From positions 20,794,928 to 20,858,927 of the forward strand of contig NC_080711.1 in the NCBI RefSeq assembly GCF_019097595.1: a DNA stretch of 64,000 nt, in the 5' to 3' direction. Source of the stretch: Hemibagrus wyckioides (Eukaryota; Chordata; Actinopteri; Siluriformes; Bagridae). A model generated the notes under the pieces. The model ran no database searches. It saw nothing but the letters and a program-made list of their open reading frames with translations, and was not told the origin of the DNA. Positions 32,361 to 43,089 of this stretch are shown here, one piece after another. Each line of letters begins with the position of its first letter. Within the stretch, counting starts at the first letter, position 1. The position numbers and the translations under genes are program-made.

Positions 32361-32920
32361 CAAATCAGTAATCAAATAAAAAAAAAACATCAGTCAAGTT
32401 TTCAAGCACAACAAAGTGGAGAGCTTTGCTATTTGTGGATTCTCAATAACAAATTGTCTTATTAACTTCAAGAAAGAGAAAAGAGAGAGTCTAGTGAAGA
32501 AGCAACTGTATATAGCTGCTATAACATAAGTGATAATGGGAAATTAAATGTTTTACAGACATTTCACAATATAATAGAATATAATTATGAACAAAATAAA
32601 TGTACAACATATTGTTCAGCACTTAATACAACTGGGATATTATAATTAAAGTAAAAACGCTGATTTAGGTTGTATTAGGAAAAAAAATAATAACTTCAAG
32701 GTGTGAGCTCTGACATCACGGCACTGTCACTGATCATTTTCTTGTAACAGCACACACCAAACTTTTTTTATCCCTTCTTTCTGTTATCTTATTTATACTA
32801 TATTATGTGGTTTCCATACTTTTAGGTATTTAAAATAAGAAAGATTAGAAATGTTTAAGAAAAGCTTTTCTCCTATAAAAGAATTCAAAATCTTTTTAGC
32901 CTAAGATAAGGAGTGTCTCT
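32361..32920. other. AT-rich spacer
   Basis: No feature recognised. Confidence 0.4.
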
Positions 32921-32951
32921 ATGCAAATGTCCTTCCCTGTTATATATTTAA
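32921..32951 (+). promoter_or_regulatory. Octamer and TATA of the 33.1 kb V segment
   Basis: Perfect ATGCAAAT at 32921-32928 and TATATATTTAA near 32941. Confidence 0.85.
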
Positions 32952-32997
32952 GCAACGAAGACCAACAGCTTTTACTTCTTCTGCTTCAACACACACC

Positions 32998-33441
32998 ATG
33001 ATCTCTACATCCCTACTGCTGCTGCTGCTGGCAGCCGTACACTGTAAGTGTTTTTACATTTGACATGTAATACAGTTTTGATTCCTTAAAGCTTTTCACT
33101 TTTACATCATTAAAATAACTTTTCTTTAACAGGTGTTCACTGTGTTGAGCTGATCCAGACCGGATCCACAGTATTAACTCCTGGTCAGTCACTGACTCTG
33201 ACCTGTAAAGTGTCTGGATATTCATTAACTGATAGCAGCTACTGTACAGGCTGGATACGACAACCTGCAGGAAAAACTCTGGAGTGGATCGGACATATAT
33301 GTGGTAGCGGTGGCACTTACTACAGTGAGAAACTGAAAAGCAGGTTTCAGGTTTCCAGAGACACGTCCAGCAGCACAGTGACATTAACAGGACAGAACAT
33401 GCAGACTGAAGACACAGCTGTGTATTACTGCGCTCGTGAAC
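32998..33441 (+). CDS. IGHV segment, family G, intact, with extra cysteines in CDR1 and CDR2
   Basis: Leader 32998-33043 (MISTSLLLLLLAAVH) splices ACT/GTAAGT to the V exon 33133-33441. The mature start reads CVELIQTGSTVLTPGQSL. FR1 has LTLTCKVSGYSLT, CDR1 DSSYC, FR2 [19 protein letters not shown]2 HICGSGGTYY, and FR3 RFQVSRDTSSSTVTLTGQNM and [13 protein letters not shown]. Besides the canonical pair there is one Cys in CDR1 and one in CDR2, close in the folded domain, which could form a CDR1-CDR2 disulfide. A further Cys is near the mature N-terminus. Promoter and RSS are strong. Only one copy in the window. Confidence 0.93.
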
Positions 33442-33480
33442 CACAGTGAGACAAATAAACAACATCCCTGTACAAAAACT
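33442..33480 (+). other. 23-RSS of the 33.1 kb V segment
   Basis: CACAGTG, 23 bp spacer, ACAAAAACT at 33472-33480. Confidence 0.9.
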
Positions 33481-33995
33481 CCTCATCCAGTGTTCATTAT
33501 AACAGAATGTCCACAAGACACAACACTGATCTATAGAAGTCTTAATATAAAAACAATAATCCCACAAATGAGATCAAAGAGTTAGTAATGTTGTCAGTAA
33601 TGTTGATTTAAAACCAATATTATCTCTAATATTGCTGCACATCATAAACACTAATATAATCATATCACTATCCTGAACTCTATATACTGTAGTGTCTTTG
33701 GCTAACAATAATCACCTAAACAAATTAGAATTAGTGTGATCATGTGTAAAAGCATTTTGACATGACTTTTGAGATGTACAATTCTTCCATTATGATAATA
33801 ATCCTCAAAGATAAATTTAGTATTTAATAAAAATAATAATATATAAATAATAAATACTATTTCCACTTTCCACATACGATCAACATGTCCTCCATCAGAT
33901 GAATCTCTTCCTTATGAATTAAATATAGCTTTAAGGCCTGTGATGGTTGCTCTCTCTTTACTCACACACATCCACCCAACATTTTGAGGTTTAAA

Positions 33996-34208
33996 GGCTC
34001 AAATCCACAGCCTCTGGATTTGACTTTGGTGCCTCTTAGATGTCTTGGATCAGACAGGCACCTGGAAAAGGACTGGAATTGATTGCAAAAGGGATTCCAG
34101 TTTTGGGATGCTTCACCATCTCCAGAGACAACAGTAAGAAGCAGGTGTATCTCAGGATAAACAGCAAGAGGACAGAAAACACTGCAGTTTATTTTTGTAA
34201 CCATGTAC
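33996..34208 (+). pseudogene. IGHV pseudogene, family C, 5'-truncated
   Basis: Homology begins within FR1 at about CACAGCCTCTGGATTTGAC; leader, promoter and start of FR1 are missing. CDR1 contains a TAG (GCCTCTTAGATG, 34036-34038). FR2 ([12 protein letters not shown]) ends in LIAKG and CDR2 is mostly deleted. FR3 has drifted ([17 protein letters not shown]). The signal downstream is still recognisable. Confidence 0.88.
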
Positions 34209-34246
34209 CACAGTGATACTTGCCCTTAGACATCAGGACAAAAACA
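34209..34246 (+). other. RSS of the 34 kb pseudogene (22 bp spacer)
   Basis: CACAGTG, 22 bp, ACAAAAACA at 34238-34246; retained although the gene is dead. Confidence 0.8.
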
Positions 34247-34845
34247 CATACTTGCTTTAGTCACATGACAAACCCACATTTTCAAAAGCAGTGGATTCAT
34301 GGAAGTCAACAAGCCAAATGTTTACAGTGTCTTTGACTTACATGCTGACTTTTACTGGACTGCTGTGAACATTGTCTGGACTGTGATACAATACTTTTGT
34401 AAGATTATTTAATTCATGTCTGAATATACACAATACCACAGCACCATAATACACATGGGTTTGAAATTGACATTGATATTAAATTCTTTAAGTCTGTAAT
34501 GAGCTTCTGTCAGTATTGAAGTTCTCCTTTCATACTGTTTTGAAGTGTGAGACCTATGCAAGTAGTTGTTCACAAAACTAAGAAAGAGAGCTCAATGTCA
34601 TTATCAATGAGACTCATACTGATCTCTATGACTCGCCTCTGTGTTTAGAAGATCATCTGAAACAAGCAATATTTCCTGAATTTTTTTATTATATGGAGAC
34701 TAATAAAAAGTATATGTAAAAAAACACTCTATCTTATGCAATTACAGTATATTGATCTGACTAAGACATTTAATAAGAAGATAAATGTTGAGGTCAGAAG
34801 GTAAACATTGTGACAATAATAAAAGGCACCAGGCTGATCTGAGGA

Positions 34846-34884
34846 GGTTTTTGTACAGGCACTGCAGTTTTCTGTATCATTGTG
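34846..34884 (-). other. 23-RSS on the minus strand
   Basis: Read on the minus strand: CACAATG (34884-34878), 23 bp spacer, ACAAAAACC (34854-34846). Heptamer has one change; the position next to a minus-strand V exon confirms its identity. Confidence 0.82.
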
Positions 34885-35295
34885 TTATGGTAGCGCACAC
34901 AATAATACACAGCTGTGTCTTCCATCTGCAGATTCTGACCATGGAGAGTCACCGTGTTACTGGAGGTGTCCTGTGTGATGCTGAACCTGTCTTTCAGTGA
35001 CTCTGTGTACCCTGTGCTTCCACTGCTACAAATGACTCCAATCCACTGTATATTTTTCCCAGTAGCATGACAATGGTCAAAGCCTGTCCAGGCTGGACAT
35101 TCACATGACCTGGCTGAGCAAAATTGATTGTGCCAAAATCAACTGCAATAAAAAATGTAAAAAGTACATATTAATCAAATTTCTCTAAAAAATCTCAAGA
35201 ACAATTACACAAAGTACAACGATAGATGCTTTAAACAAATGTGTGAACTTACAAGATGCAGATATGCACAGCACCAGGAAATAAACAAGCAGCAT
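34885..35295 (-). pseudogene. Inverted IGHV pseudogene
   Basis: Minus strand: leader 35295-35253 (MLLVYFLVLCISAS) splices TCTT/GTAAG; V exon 35142-34885 after ATTGCAG. FR1 reads FAQPGHVNVQPGQALTI, then the region with the first Cys, CDR1 and part of FR2 is deleted and the frame shifts. WIGVICSSGSTGYTESLKD and [19 protein letters not shown] follow, then [14 protein letters not shown]. It resembles families D, G and H in FR3 (GQN motif). A TATATAAACT element lies upstream in its orientation (about 35371-35380); no exact octamer was found. It is the only V in the window on this strand. Confidence 0.9.
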
Positions 35296-36270
35296 GTTTG
35301 CTCTTGAGGCTGTACTGGTGGGATCTGCTCTTTGGTCATCAGGCTTTATTGAGGTGTAGTCAGGGACAGAGTTTATATAATGTTAGCGCACGCAAAATGG
35401 CTCTTTTCCTGTTTTGGTGTACAGGTTGAAGGGGCTGCTGGATATAGCTGTGATATTTCCTAATGTAATAGGTAGACTGTTTTTTTTTTACCTTAAACAT
35501 CATGTGTATTATACAATAATTAGAATCAGGAATTTATTTAACATCAAAATATAACATTTAGATATCTGGTAGCATTTCGTTTGCATTTATCGAGAAGCCA
35601 AAATGCCAATGATCTTATGTTCATCATAATTTGTTGTCAAAGTTTGTAATTAGTTATAAATTCTTTTCATAGAGCATTTTTAGTTATTGTTAGCTAAGCA
35701 GGTGTGTTGTATTTCTGTTAAAATTATACAATGTCTGTAAAATCAGATTTACATTTTTTTTTTCAACGAAACCCTCATTCCAGGATACAGTATAAATTAT
35801 TATTAAATTATAATTCTCTACTTGTTTGTTTTTATGCCTCTAGATGTCAGTCTTTGTAAAGAAGCCCTTCTCAGTATATTTTAACACATTCAGCATCTCT
35901 CTCTTTAAACACTCTAATCATTCTCCAGCTTCATTTAACTCAAATAACAGATAATTGCTTTTTTGGGACTCTGCAAAAGTGATCTATATTTAACAACAAT
36001 ATTCAGTTTATTTTATAAATTCTACAGTTATACTCACTTTTTGGGGTTTTATAAAATATTTAGAAAATAAATGATAAATGAGCAGGATCAGGAAAGTTTG
36101 TGTATTTATGCTTAGCATAGTGCAATAATACTTCAATACAAGCAGCAGGAGTGTTAGGGCACACTAGAAAATACCACAAGAATAACAGTTAATGACCTGA
36201 AAATGTGAAACATACAGTAAGCTTCGTCTCGGCTGTTCATCTGTGAATGTTTTTATATCTCTAGTGGGCG
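35296..36270. other. Spacer between the inverted V and the next family C segment
   Basis: AT-rich, no gene recognised. From about 36225 it enters the conserved family C promoter block. Confidence 0.45.
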
Positions 36271-36274
36271 TGTC

Positions 36275-36282
36275 ATGCAAAT
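36275..36282 (+). promoter_or_regulatory. Octamer of the 36.5 kb V segment
   Basis: ATGCAAAT within GGGCGTGTCATGCAAATG. Confidence 0.85.
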
Positions 36283-36384
36283 GAAATCCTGCATTTGAAC
36301 CATTTATGCTGAAACATTCAGCCCAACAACATACCAGCAGTTTGTGTTCATTTACAGCAGCAGGAATCATTTTAATTCTTTGAG

Positions 36385-36838
36385 ATGGGACTAGGCAGTG
36401 TTCTGAGTTACTTTACTCTAGCAATGTTTATTCATTGTTAGTATTATTATTTATTTCATATAGAGAATCATTTTAAGGATTTTTCATATTTGCTTTTTTA
36501 ACATGAACACAAATGTTTGTATGTTCTTGCAGATTCCTGCAGTCAGACACTGACCGAGTCTGATCCAGTGATCATCAAACCTGATCAGTCTCATAAACTG
36601 ACCTGCACAGCCTCTGGATTAGACATTAGTGGCTATTACCTGGCTTGGATCAGACAGGCGCCTGGAAAAGGACTGGAATGGGTTGCAAGCATCTACAGTA
36701 GTAGTAGTTACATATATTACTCCAGCACTGTTCAGGGCCGCTTCACCATCTCCAGAGATGACAGTAAGAAGCAGGTGTATCTGCAGATGAACAGCATGAA
36801 GACAGAAGACACTGCAGTTTATTACTGTGCCCGTGACA
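36385..36838 (+). CDS. IGHV segment, family C, apparently functional
   Basis: Leader 36385-36436 ([17 protein letters not shown]) and V exon 36533-36838. CDR1 is LDISGYY, FR2 [19 protein letters not shown]2 IYSSSSYI (one Ser longer than at 19.1 kb), FR3 [18 protein letters not shown], ending [14 protein letters not shown]. All invariant residues, octamer and signal are present. It stands outside the E-A-B-C modules, between the inverted V and family H. Confidence 0.94.
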
Positions 36839-36876
36839 CACAGTGATACTTGCCCTTAGACATCAGTACAAAAACA
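36839..36876 (+). other. RSS of the 36.5 kb V segment (22 bp spacer)
   Basis: CACAGTG, 22 bp, ACAAAAACA at 36868-36876. Confidence 0.9.
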
Positions 36877-37360
36877 CATACTTGCTATAGTTACATGACA
36901 AACCCACTTTTTCATTTTAATGGAGGTCAAACAATCTAAATGTTTAATCTAAATGAGTATCTAAGTATCTGAGTTAATCTATTAATTTAGATTGTTGTGA
37001 ACATTGTCGGGACATTTACACTGATGCAAAGTTCCATACTTCAATTCAGAATTCATGCAATAAAAATATAAGCAACACACACAACAGTGTAGCTTTCCTG
37101 CATCCTTCAGGAGTCTGTGTAATGAGATCCAGTCAGTATAAATATTTTCCCTACATGCTGTTTAAAACACAGAAATATTTCACATTATGACAGAGTGAGA
37201 ACTATGTAAACAGTTTAGAGTTTAAAAGTCATTTACATCATGAATTTAACTTTACTTATCCAGTTTTAAATAAATATAAAGTAACGTAAGCACCAAAGAA
37301 AATTTTTCACTGTGATTATTAAAAGCTGCAGAACACCATCATAACAATATGTAAATGAAT

Positions 37361-37368
37361 ATGCAAAA
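37361..37368 (+). promoter_or_regulatory. Variant octamer of the 37.6 kb V segment
   Basis: ATGCAAAA, last base changed. The same variant is in the relic near 12210. Confidence 0.6.
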
Positions 37369-37453
37369 TGTTCCCCTTACAGCTACATATAGAGAAATAT
37401 CAGCCACGGTCACTGTGGGCTCTGGAGAGTTTAGCACTGCTTTTAGATAAAAG

Positions 37454-37909
37454 ATGTTCCTTCCAGTTCTGCTGCTGCTGGCAGCTTCATCCTGTGAGTT
37501 TCACTTCAGTAATGAACTCAGAGCTGCTAGTAAATTACTGCAGTTATAACCTACTGTACATACATTTTTACTGAAATTGTGACATCTCTTTTTTTCAGAT
37601 GTGGAATGTGCAGTAGAGCTCACTCAGGACACCTCAGTGATGTTAAAGCCTGGAGATTCTTTAACCCTCAGCTGTAAAGTATCCGGTTACTCAGTTACTG
37701 ATGACAGCTACGCCACAGGTTGGATTCGACAACCTGCAGGGAAAACTCTGGAATGGATAAACTACATTTGGGGGGTGGAAGCATTATTCATAAAGAGTCT
37801 CTAAAAAGCAAGTTCAGTATTTCTAAAGATGCCTCCAGCAGCACGGTGACTCTGAGAGGACAGAACATGCAGACTGAAGACACAGCTGTGTATTACTGTG
37901 CACGGAGAC
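37454..37909 (+). pseudogene. IGHV segment, family H, one-base frameshift in CDR2
   Basis: Leader 37454-37493 (MFLPVLLLLAASS) and V exon 37599-37909. FR1 has LTLSCKVSGYSVTDDSYAT, FR2 [18 protein letters not shown] run of six G at 37770-37775 puts the rest out of frame. With seven G the frame would run on into FR3 (SKFSISKDASSSTVTLRGQ, then [14 protein letters not shown]). Either a true one-base loss in a homopolymer or a sequencing error. Everything else, including the signal, looks sound. Confidence 0.88.
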
Positions 37910-37947
37910 CACACTGATGCATTTCCTTAAGTGTCACTACAAAAACA
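37910..37947 (+). other. RSS of the 37.6 kb V segment (22 bp spacer)
   Basis: CACACTG, 22 bp, ACAAAAACA at 37939-37947. Confidence 0.85.
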
Positions 37948-38270
37948 CATGTGTACTGTAATCATACACTGAGCTCATATTTTCATAATCTATTTGTACT
38001 AAAAAACACTAAGACTGAAAAAACATTTTCTCACCAGTTCACAATTAAACAGCATTTACTTTTACTAAATTTACTAAATTTAACTTAGATTTTCACTCAA
38101 CTAACTAAACACAAACTAATTTAAGCACCAAAGGACATTTTAATAAGTATGTGAATTTATTAACTTCACATATCTTTACAGTCTTAATTTTTTCTTCAAA
38201 TGACTTCAGAGTTGGACACTGAGAGTGAAGAACAACCTCCATCATAAAGACATGGTTATAAAAGACTTAA

Positions 38271-40142
38271 CCCTTGTATGGTGTTCATATTTTTGTTACT
38301 CAGCCAATGTTCGTGGGTCTGGTGGACTTTTTTGGGTCTTTAATTTAACACAATCACACAATTTTATGTTAAAATACTCAACAGATGTTTACTTTATCCC
38401 AATTACAAGCAATATAAACAACATATATGGTTAATATTTGCCCTTTCCCTTTGTTAGATCACATTAATGAAATACATTGCTGCTTGTTTTTATTTTGTTT
38501 TTTTAATAAAATGTAATTAAAAAAAAGAAATATCAATTATAAACAGGATATGACAAAACAATTCAACAAATTTACAAATGAAGCAAGGTTTTTCATAACT
38601 ACTGATTCTTATTTATTTGAAGTTCATTAGAACTGTAACCCATTCAGGTCAGTTAACACAACATTAGCTGAATACAGTAACCATGTCAGTCTAGACAACA
38701 CATCAGCCCCATTGAACACATTGCCTTTTCATACCATCCTATACAACACATGAGGGGCAGAGTTTTACTGTGTGTGTTGCATATACACTTTTTGCACTTG
38801 ATGCATGCATATTGTGTTATTCTGTCCATCTTGGGTCCACACACTTCACAGCGCTTCTTTTTGTTGTTTGCTGGCTGCACCCTAGAACGCTGAAAAGATC
38901 AGGAACACCTAACATTAACACCTCACAATTGCAAGGCATGTGTGTTAGCATCACACACACACACACACTTCAGGCTCTGTTGATGGTGGTTCTGTAGATT
39001 GGGTGGATGGGGCACCAGCATTCTTCTCCTGAATCCTCCTTATGATGGCTGCAGATGCTGGGGTTCTTGGAACATGTTGTCTTCTCTGGATTTGAGGTCT
39101 CACCTTTCTCACCAAAATTGCCTTTCCCAGTTCCTCAAAAAAGAGGCGTCTCCTCTGGAGCTTCCATCGGTTCCACTCTGGGTTCAGCGCCATCAGGTTG
39201 CCAAAACCGTTGTACGCTGAGATGTCCAATATGTCAAAGAATATCACCAGTGGCCAGCATAGGGTCCTCCGTTTGCAGCTGTAGGCAGTCACCAGCTTGC
39301 CCATGTTGTCCACCCCACCTTTTGTGGCATTATAATCCATGATGATCTCTGGTTTTTGATGCTCCTGGCCACAGATTCTCCCATCCCTGTGCAGCACACT
39401 TATGAGTACCACATTCTTGCCTTTCGTTGGAACATAGGATACCAGGGATGTGTCAGACGTGTACAGGTGACAGGCTTGGTCTTTGTCAGCAGTTGGTGAT
39501 GGGTGATCAGACTTGTTTTTTCGTATCGTTCCCACCATGGTCAGCTTCCTCTTTAGGAGTTCCTGTTCCAGTTTGAGCAATGTAAAAAATTGTCGCATGT
39601 GATGTTGTGTCCACTGAGTCATGTCCAGGACAACTCTCATTCCTTGACTCTTCTCAGCGGCTTCTCCATCAGGTTTCCCTGTGTAGACTTGTTGAAGTCC
39701 CAAGCATATGAGGAAGTGGCATCACAGGCAGCCCAGATCTTTACACCATATTTTGCAGGTTTAGATGGTATATACTGCCTAAAAGGGGCAACAGCCCCAA
39801 AATGGCATCAGCTGCTCATCACTTGTGACATTAGGCACACACACACACACACACACATAGAAACAGCAGGCCCAGACAGGAGGAGGACAGTGTACGTACA
39901 CAGGACCAATTTCCACACATTTATTAGCCCCGGGTCCAGTGGACCCAAACATCCCGTATATAATATAAATGTGTAGGGGGGGTGTACAGTGTGTGGTCAT
40001 TGAAAATGTGTTCTGATATATGTTCTTCACAGAAAATGACCCAAGGCCAATGAGTTTGAGTTTGAAAAAATAATTAATCGTATCATTTTTCTTTTGATAA
40101 ATAATGAAAACGGGTCCCACAGACCCGACCAGCATACAAGGG
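38271..40142. mobile_element. Decayed piggyBac transposon
   Basis: Ends are CCCTTGTATGGTG (38271) and the inverse CATACAAGGG (40142). TTAA stands at the left junction (38267-38270); the right junction reads TTCT, probably a mutated TTAA. A GGTCTG/CAGACC-type subterminal motif is found at both ends. About 1.9 kb, shorter than an intact element, so internally deleted. Includes a (CA)n tract near 39838. Confidence 0.85.
38686..39825 (-). pseudogene. piggyBac transposase, N-terminally deleted and frameshifted
   Basis: Minus strand. It begins with DEQLMPFWGCCPFRQYIPSK, continues KYGVKIWAACDATSSYAWD, then a frameshift near 39690 leads into the 250-residue part. This includes VVLDMTQWTQ (a catalytic-Asp-like site), HQKPEIIMDYNATKGGVDNM with the third conserved Asp, and SAYNGFGNLMALNPEWN. 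The C-terminal Cys-rich domain (RCEVCGPKMDR, CIKCKKCICNTH, 38686-38880) is separated by a further frame break. The N-terminal third of the usual protein is missing. Confidence 0.87.
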
Positions 40143-40850
40143 TTCTGACCACTGATTCATTTGCTTGAACACTGGTGCTATCACCAAGATCCCCTTTACC
40201 ATACAATTGCATAGCTATTATTTTTAAGGCAATTACTTTTTTAAAATTTATGTACATGTGTGTCTACACACCTTCACAGATGACAGTTAGCTGTTTGCCC
40301 TCAAAAATGTCAGCTCACGTAACAAGTTATGGACTTCTAAGTATTTATTTACTGAAGTCAGATGTAAAGTTGTATGCTTTGTTTGTGAAATACAGATTGC
40401 TGTTTTTATAAATTACAGTTTGAGTTACCACTATGCAACTAAACATGCAGAAAAACACGAGAACTTGACTGATGCAGAGCAGCGACAGTGCGGTCAGTTA
40501 AAGGGCGGCCATAATCTAGCCCATTTGCCATCATCTAAACCCTGTTTGCTATAATTTTCTGGATACAGAAATCTTCATGTAGTTTGATTAATCATCTAAA
40601 AAATGTGTGTTTTAAACCAAACTGTTTTTATAAATTTCAAATTTGATTTTAAGATGATTTTAAGGGGAGAGGATGACATGTTATACTGATGATTTAAACA
40701 ATCTGAAATCTCTAAACACTTGTGAAACCCTGATTACATTCTACACCAAATACCACAAAATTCAGACTTAAATATAATATAGTTGACCTATACAGTGAGC
40801 AGTGTGTGGTTGTGGATTGAACACCTCCATAGTGGTCATGGACACTCCCT
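40143..40850. other. AT-rich spacer
   Basis: No gene recognised between piggyBac and the next promoter. Confidence 0.4.
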
Positions 40851-40873
40851 ATTCAAATAGAGTCGTGTATAAA
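40851..40873 (+). promoter_or_regulatory. Variant octamer and TATA box, family E (41 kb)
   Basis: ATTCAAAT at 40851-40858 and TATAAA at 40868-40873. Confidence 0.7.
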
Positions 40874-40968
40874 CAGCATGTTCTTGGCTGCTCTAGTTTC
40901 CAGTGAGCTCTGTGATAGATAACACTCCCATACACTTTAAATCTGGGTGAAGCAGAACTCAGAGAAGG

Positions 40969-41396
40969 ATGATTTTAGGACAGTGTATTTTATTGATACT
41001 CATTTCATGTAAGTTTATGTTTTTTCATATGAAGGTTATTAGTATTCTAATCATTATAACATAACATTACCTAGTTCTACTCTTCTCTTCCAGATTCTTA
41101 TGGACAGTCCCTGACCTCCTCTGCTTCTGTAGTAAAGAGACCTGGAGAGTCGGTCACTCTGTCCTGTACTGTCTCTGGATTCTCAATGAGCAGCTACACC
41201 ATGCACTGGATCCGTCTGAAACCAGGACAAGGACTGGAGTGGATCGGATACATTGACAGTGGCACTAGCACTGCATTCGCTCAGTCACTGCAGGGCCAGT
41301 TCTCCATCACTAAATACACCAGTAAAAACATGCTGAACCTAGAAGTGAAGAGTCTGAAAGCTGAAGACACGGCAGTTTATTACTGTGCACGAGAGT
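40969..41396 (+). CDS. IGHV segment, family E, apparently functional
   Basis: Leader 40969-41008 ([13 protein letters not shown]) and V exon 41094-41396. FR1 [19 protein letters not shown]2 [16 protein letters not shown] (Gln to Leu after WIR), CDR2 IDSGTST, FR3 QFSITKYTSKNMLNLEVKSL with Asp to Tyr in the usual SITKD, and [13 protein letters not shown]. All invariant residues are kept. The Tyr in FR3 and Leu in FR2 distinguish it from the 57.5 kb copy and might affect folding slightly. Confidence 0.92.
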
Positions 41397-41434
41397 CACA
41401 CTGACACAACAGACTCCAGAGCTGTACAAAAACT
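41397..41434 (+). other. RSS of the 41 kb V segment (22 bp spacer)
   Basis: CACACTG, 22 bp, ACAAAAACT at 41426-41434. Confidence 0.82.
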
Positions 41435-41929
41435 TACACAAGCACGTCCTCATGAGCTGTAAATATTCCCTCAGCAGGAAGCTGCACCCCAGAGACATTT
41501 ATTATAAACATCCATTCACACTCAGCACTCAGATCTTTCTCTCTATTCCAATCTTTTTTTTTAGCAGTTATTAATATTAATAAAAATAATCCCCATTGTA
41601 ATCTATCACATTTACATGGACAATGCTCTAGGACAATGATTCTGATGACTAGTTGTGACTATATACTGTACTATTCATGCTTTTATTCCTCCTATTTGTG
41701 ATACCAGCTGCAGGAACACTACAGGTCAGTGGTTAATTTCCTGAATTTAGAAACACAGAGTCTGTTCAGCAGCACAGAACCTGACAAGAGATCACATGAA
41801 ATGTACATGTTTTCTGCAGCATCATTACTACAAACTCCTAAATATAAAAATCATCTGTAGGGGGCAGCAGCACACTTGTTTTCAAGAAGGACTCCTGAAA
41901 CTATGAAATCTAACAGCTGAAGGATGTTT

Positions 41930-42038
41930 ATGCAAATTCACCCTATTATATAAAAAAATCAGCCTCTTGCTCACCAGATGTTTTTGTCACATGACTGAAT
42001 CAAAGATCTTTATCATGGAGCTGAGGGTCACTCAATAC
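41930..42038 (+). pseudogene. Family A promoter and leader relic cut by a hAT element
   Basis: Octamer at 41930-41937, a TATAAAA-type box near 41949 and leader ATG at 42015 (MELRVTQY) match family A. The leader stops at 42038, exactly where CAGTGGCGG begins. The rest of the leader and the V exon are not found on the far side, so sequence was lost as well as interrupted. It follows a family E segment, as A does elsewhere. Confidence 0.9.
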
Positions 42039-43087
42039 CAGTGGCGGACTGTCAGGGCCAGCAAACAGCAGTGATCTGAATCACTGACTTGCATGTTAAT
42101 ATATTTAATATATTTTTCCATGAATGTGTATTAAATTATTCCCAATAGTCTATTCTCTACATTTCATAGCTTTTCTCTTGGTTGCGCTGCTTCCAGTAGT
42201 GTATATTTATGATAAGAGTATTTATCCAATCATATTTCAGCCAGTGGCTGACATCATGTGTTGCCCAGCTCTAAGGCCTTCAGAATCAATAGTGCAGGCG
42301 CCCGTAGATTAAAATGAGTGGCAATGAAACTGCTCCATTAACCAATCAGATTTCGAGTTGGCGTCACGGGGTCATCTAGCAGGCATACGATTACGTCAGC
42401 AATTTCATGTCTTGTGATTGGATAATTGGAGTAGTCAGAGGCGGCGAACCACATAAACTAAATAAAATATATATATTTTATCTCACAATGGCTGACAGAG
42501 GAGAAGAAATCGATTTGGTCACGGACATCCTTACAAATGCATTTTCAAGGCGGACATTTTAAGAAAATCCTTTTGATTCTTCAAAATAGTTGGTAAGCTT
42601 TTTCAGGAACCATTTATGCTTTTGGGTTTTCTTTTTTTCTGGGTTTTCAGTTTGCCTTCATTCCAGATCCCCGGGGTGGACTGTGGTTTTGTTTTTTTTT
42701 GCTGCAGTGAAAGGAAACTTGTGAGACTGAATTGTGTTAATGTGTTTTTTTTGCTATATGTAATGTAATTTTATTCATGTTCTCTACAAGAGCCTGTGAC
42801 ACAGCGCACTGTTATACAGTGTTTCTATATTCACTGTGTCTCATTTCAGATGCTGCGTCCTCCGGAGATTGCAGTTTGCTGCATACGGCATCAAGAATGA
42901 CTTTTTTGAGAAAAGTAACCCTAATAAAATTGACTATTCCTTGTGAGGTGTGAAATACTGTAGACTAATTTCTTTTTTACTTTGTTATTTAATAGTTGAT
43001 TAGTATCTATAGTGATGCTATGAAGGTGGATTAATTCAGTTAGGACACCAGTGAAGGCCTAGGTCTGAAATGCACGGCCCGCCACTG
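42039..43087. mobile_element. Nonautonomous hAT element, second copy
   Basis: Begins CAGTGGCGGACTGTCAGGG and ends GCACGGCCCGCCACTG; closely related along its length to 31236-32360. The flanks (family A leader on the left, L1-like sequence on the right) do not share an 8-bp duplication. It also holds a stretch near 42480-42800 absent from the first copy. Confidence 0.85.
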
Positions 43088-43089
43088 TT

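Noticed and set aside
33013..33567. 184-codon minus-strand ORF opposite the family G segment
   Set aside because: Antisense shadow of a well-supported V segment.
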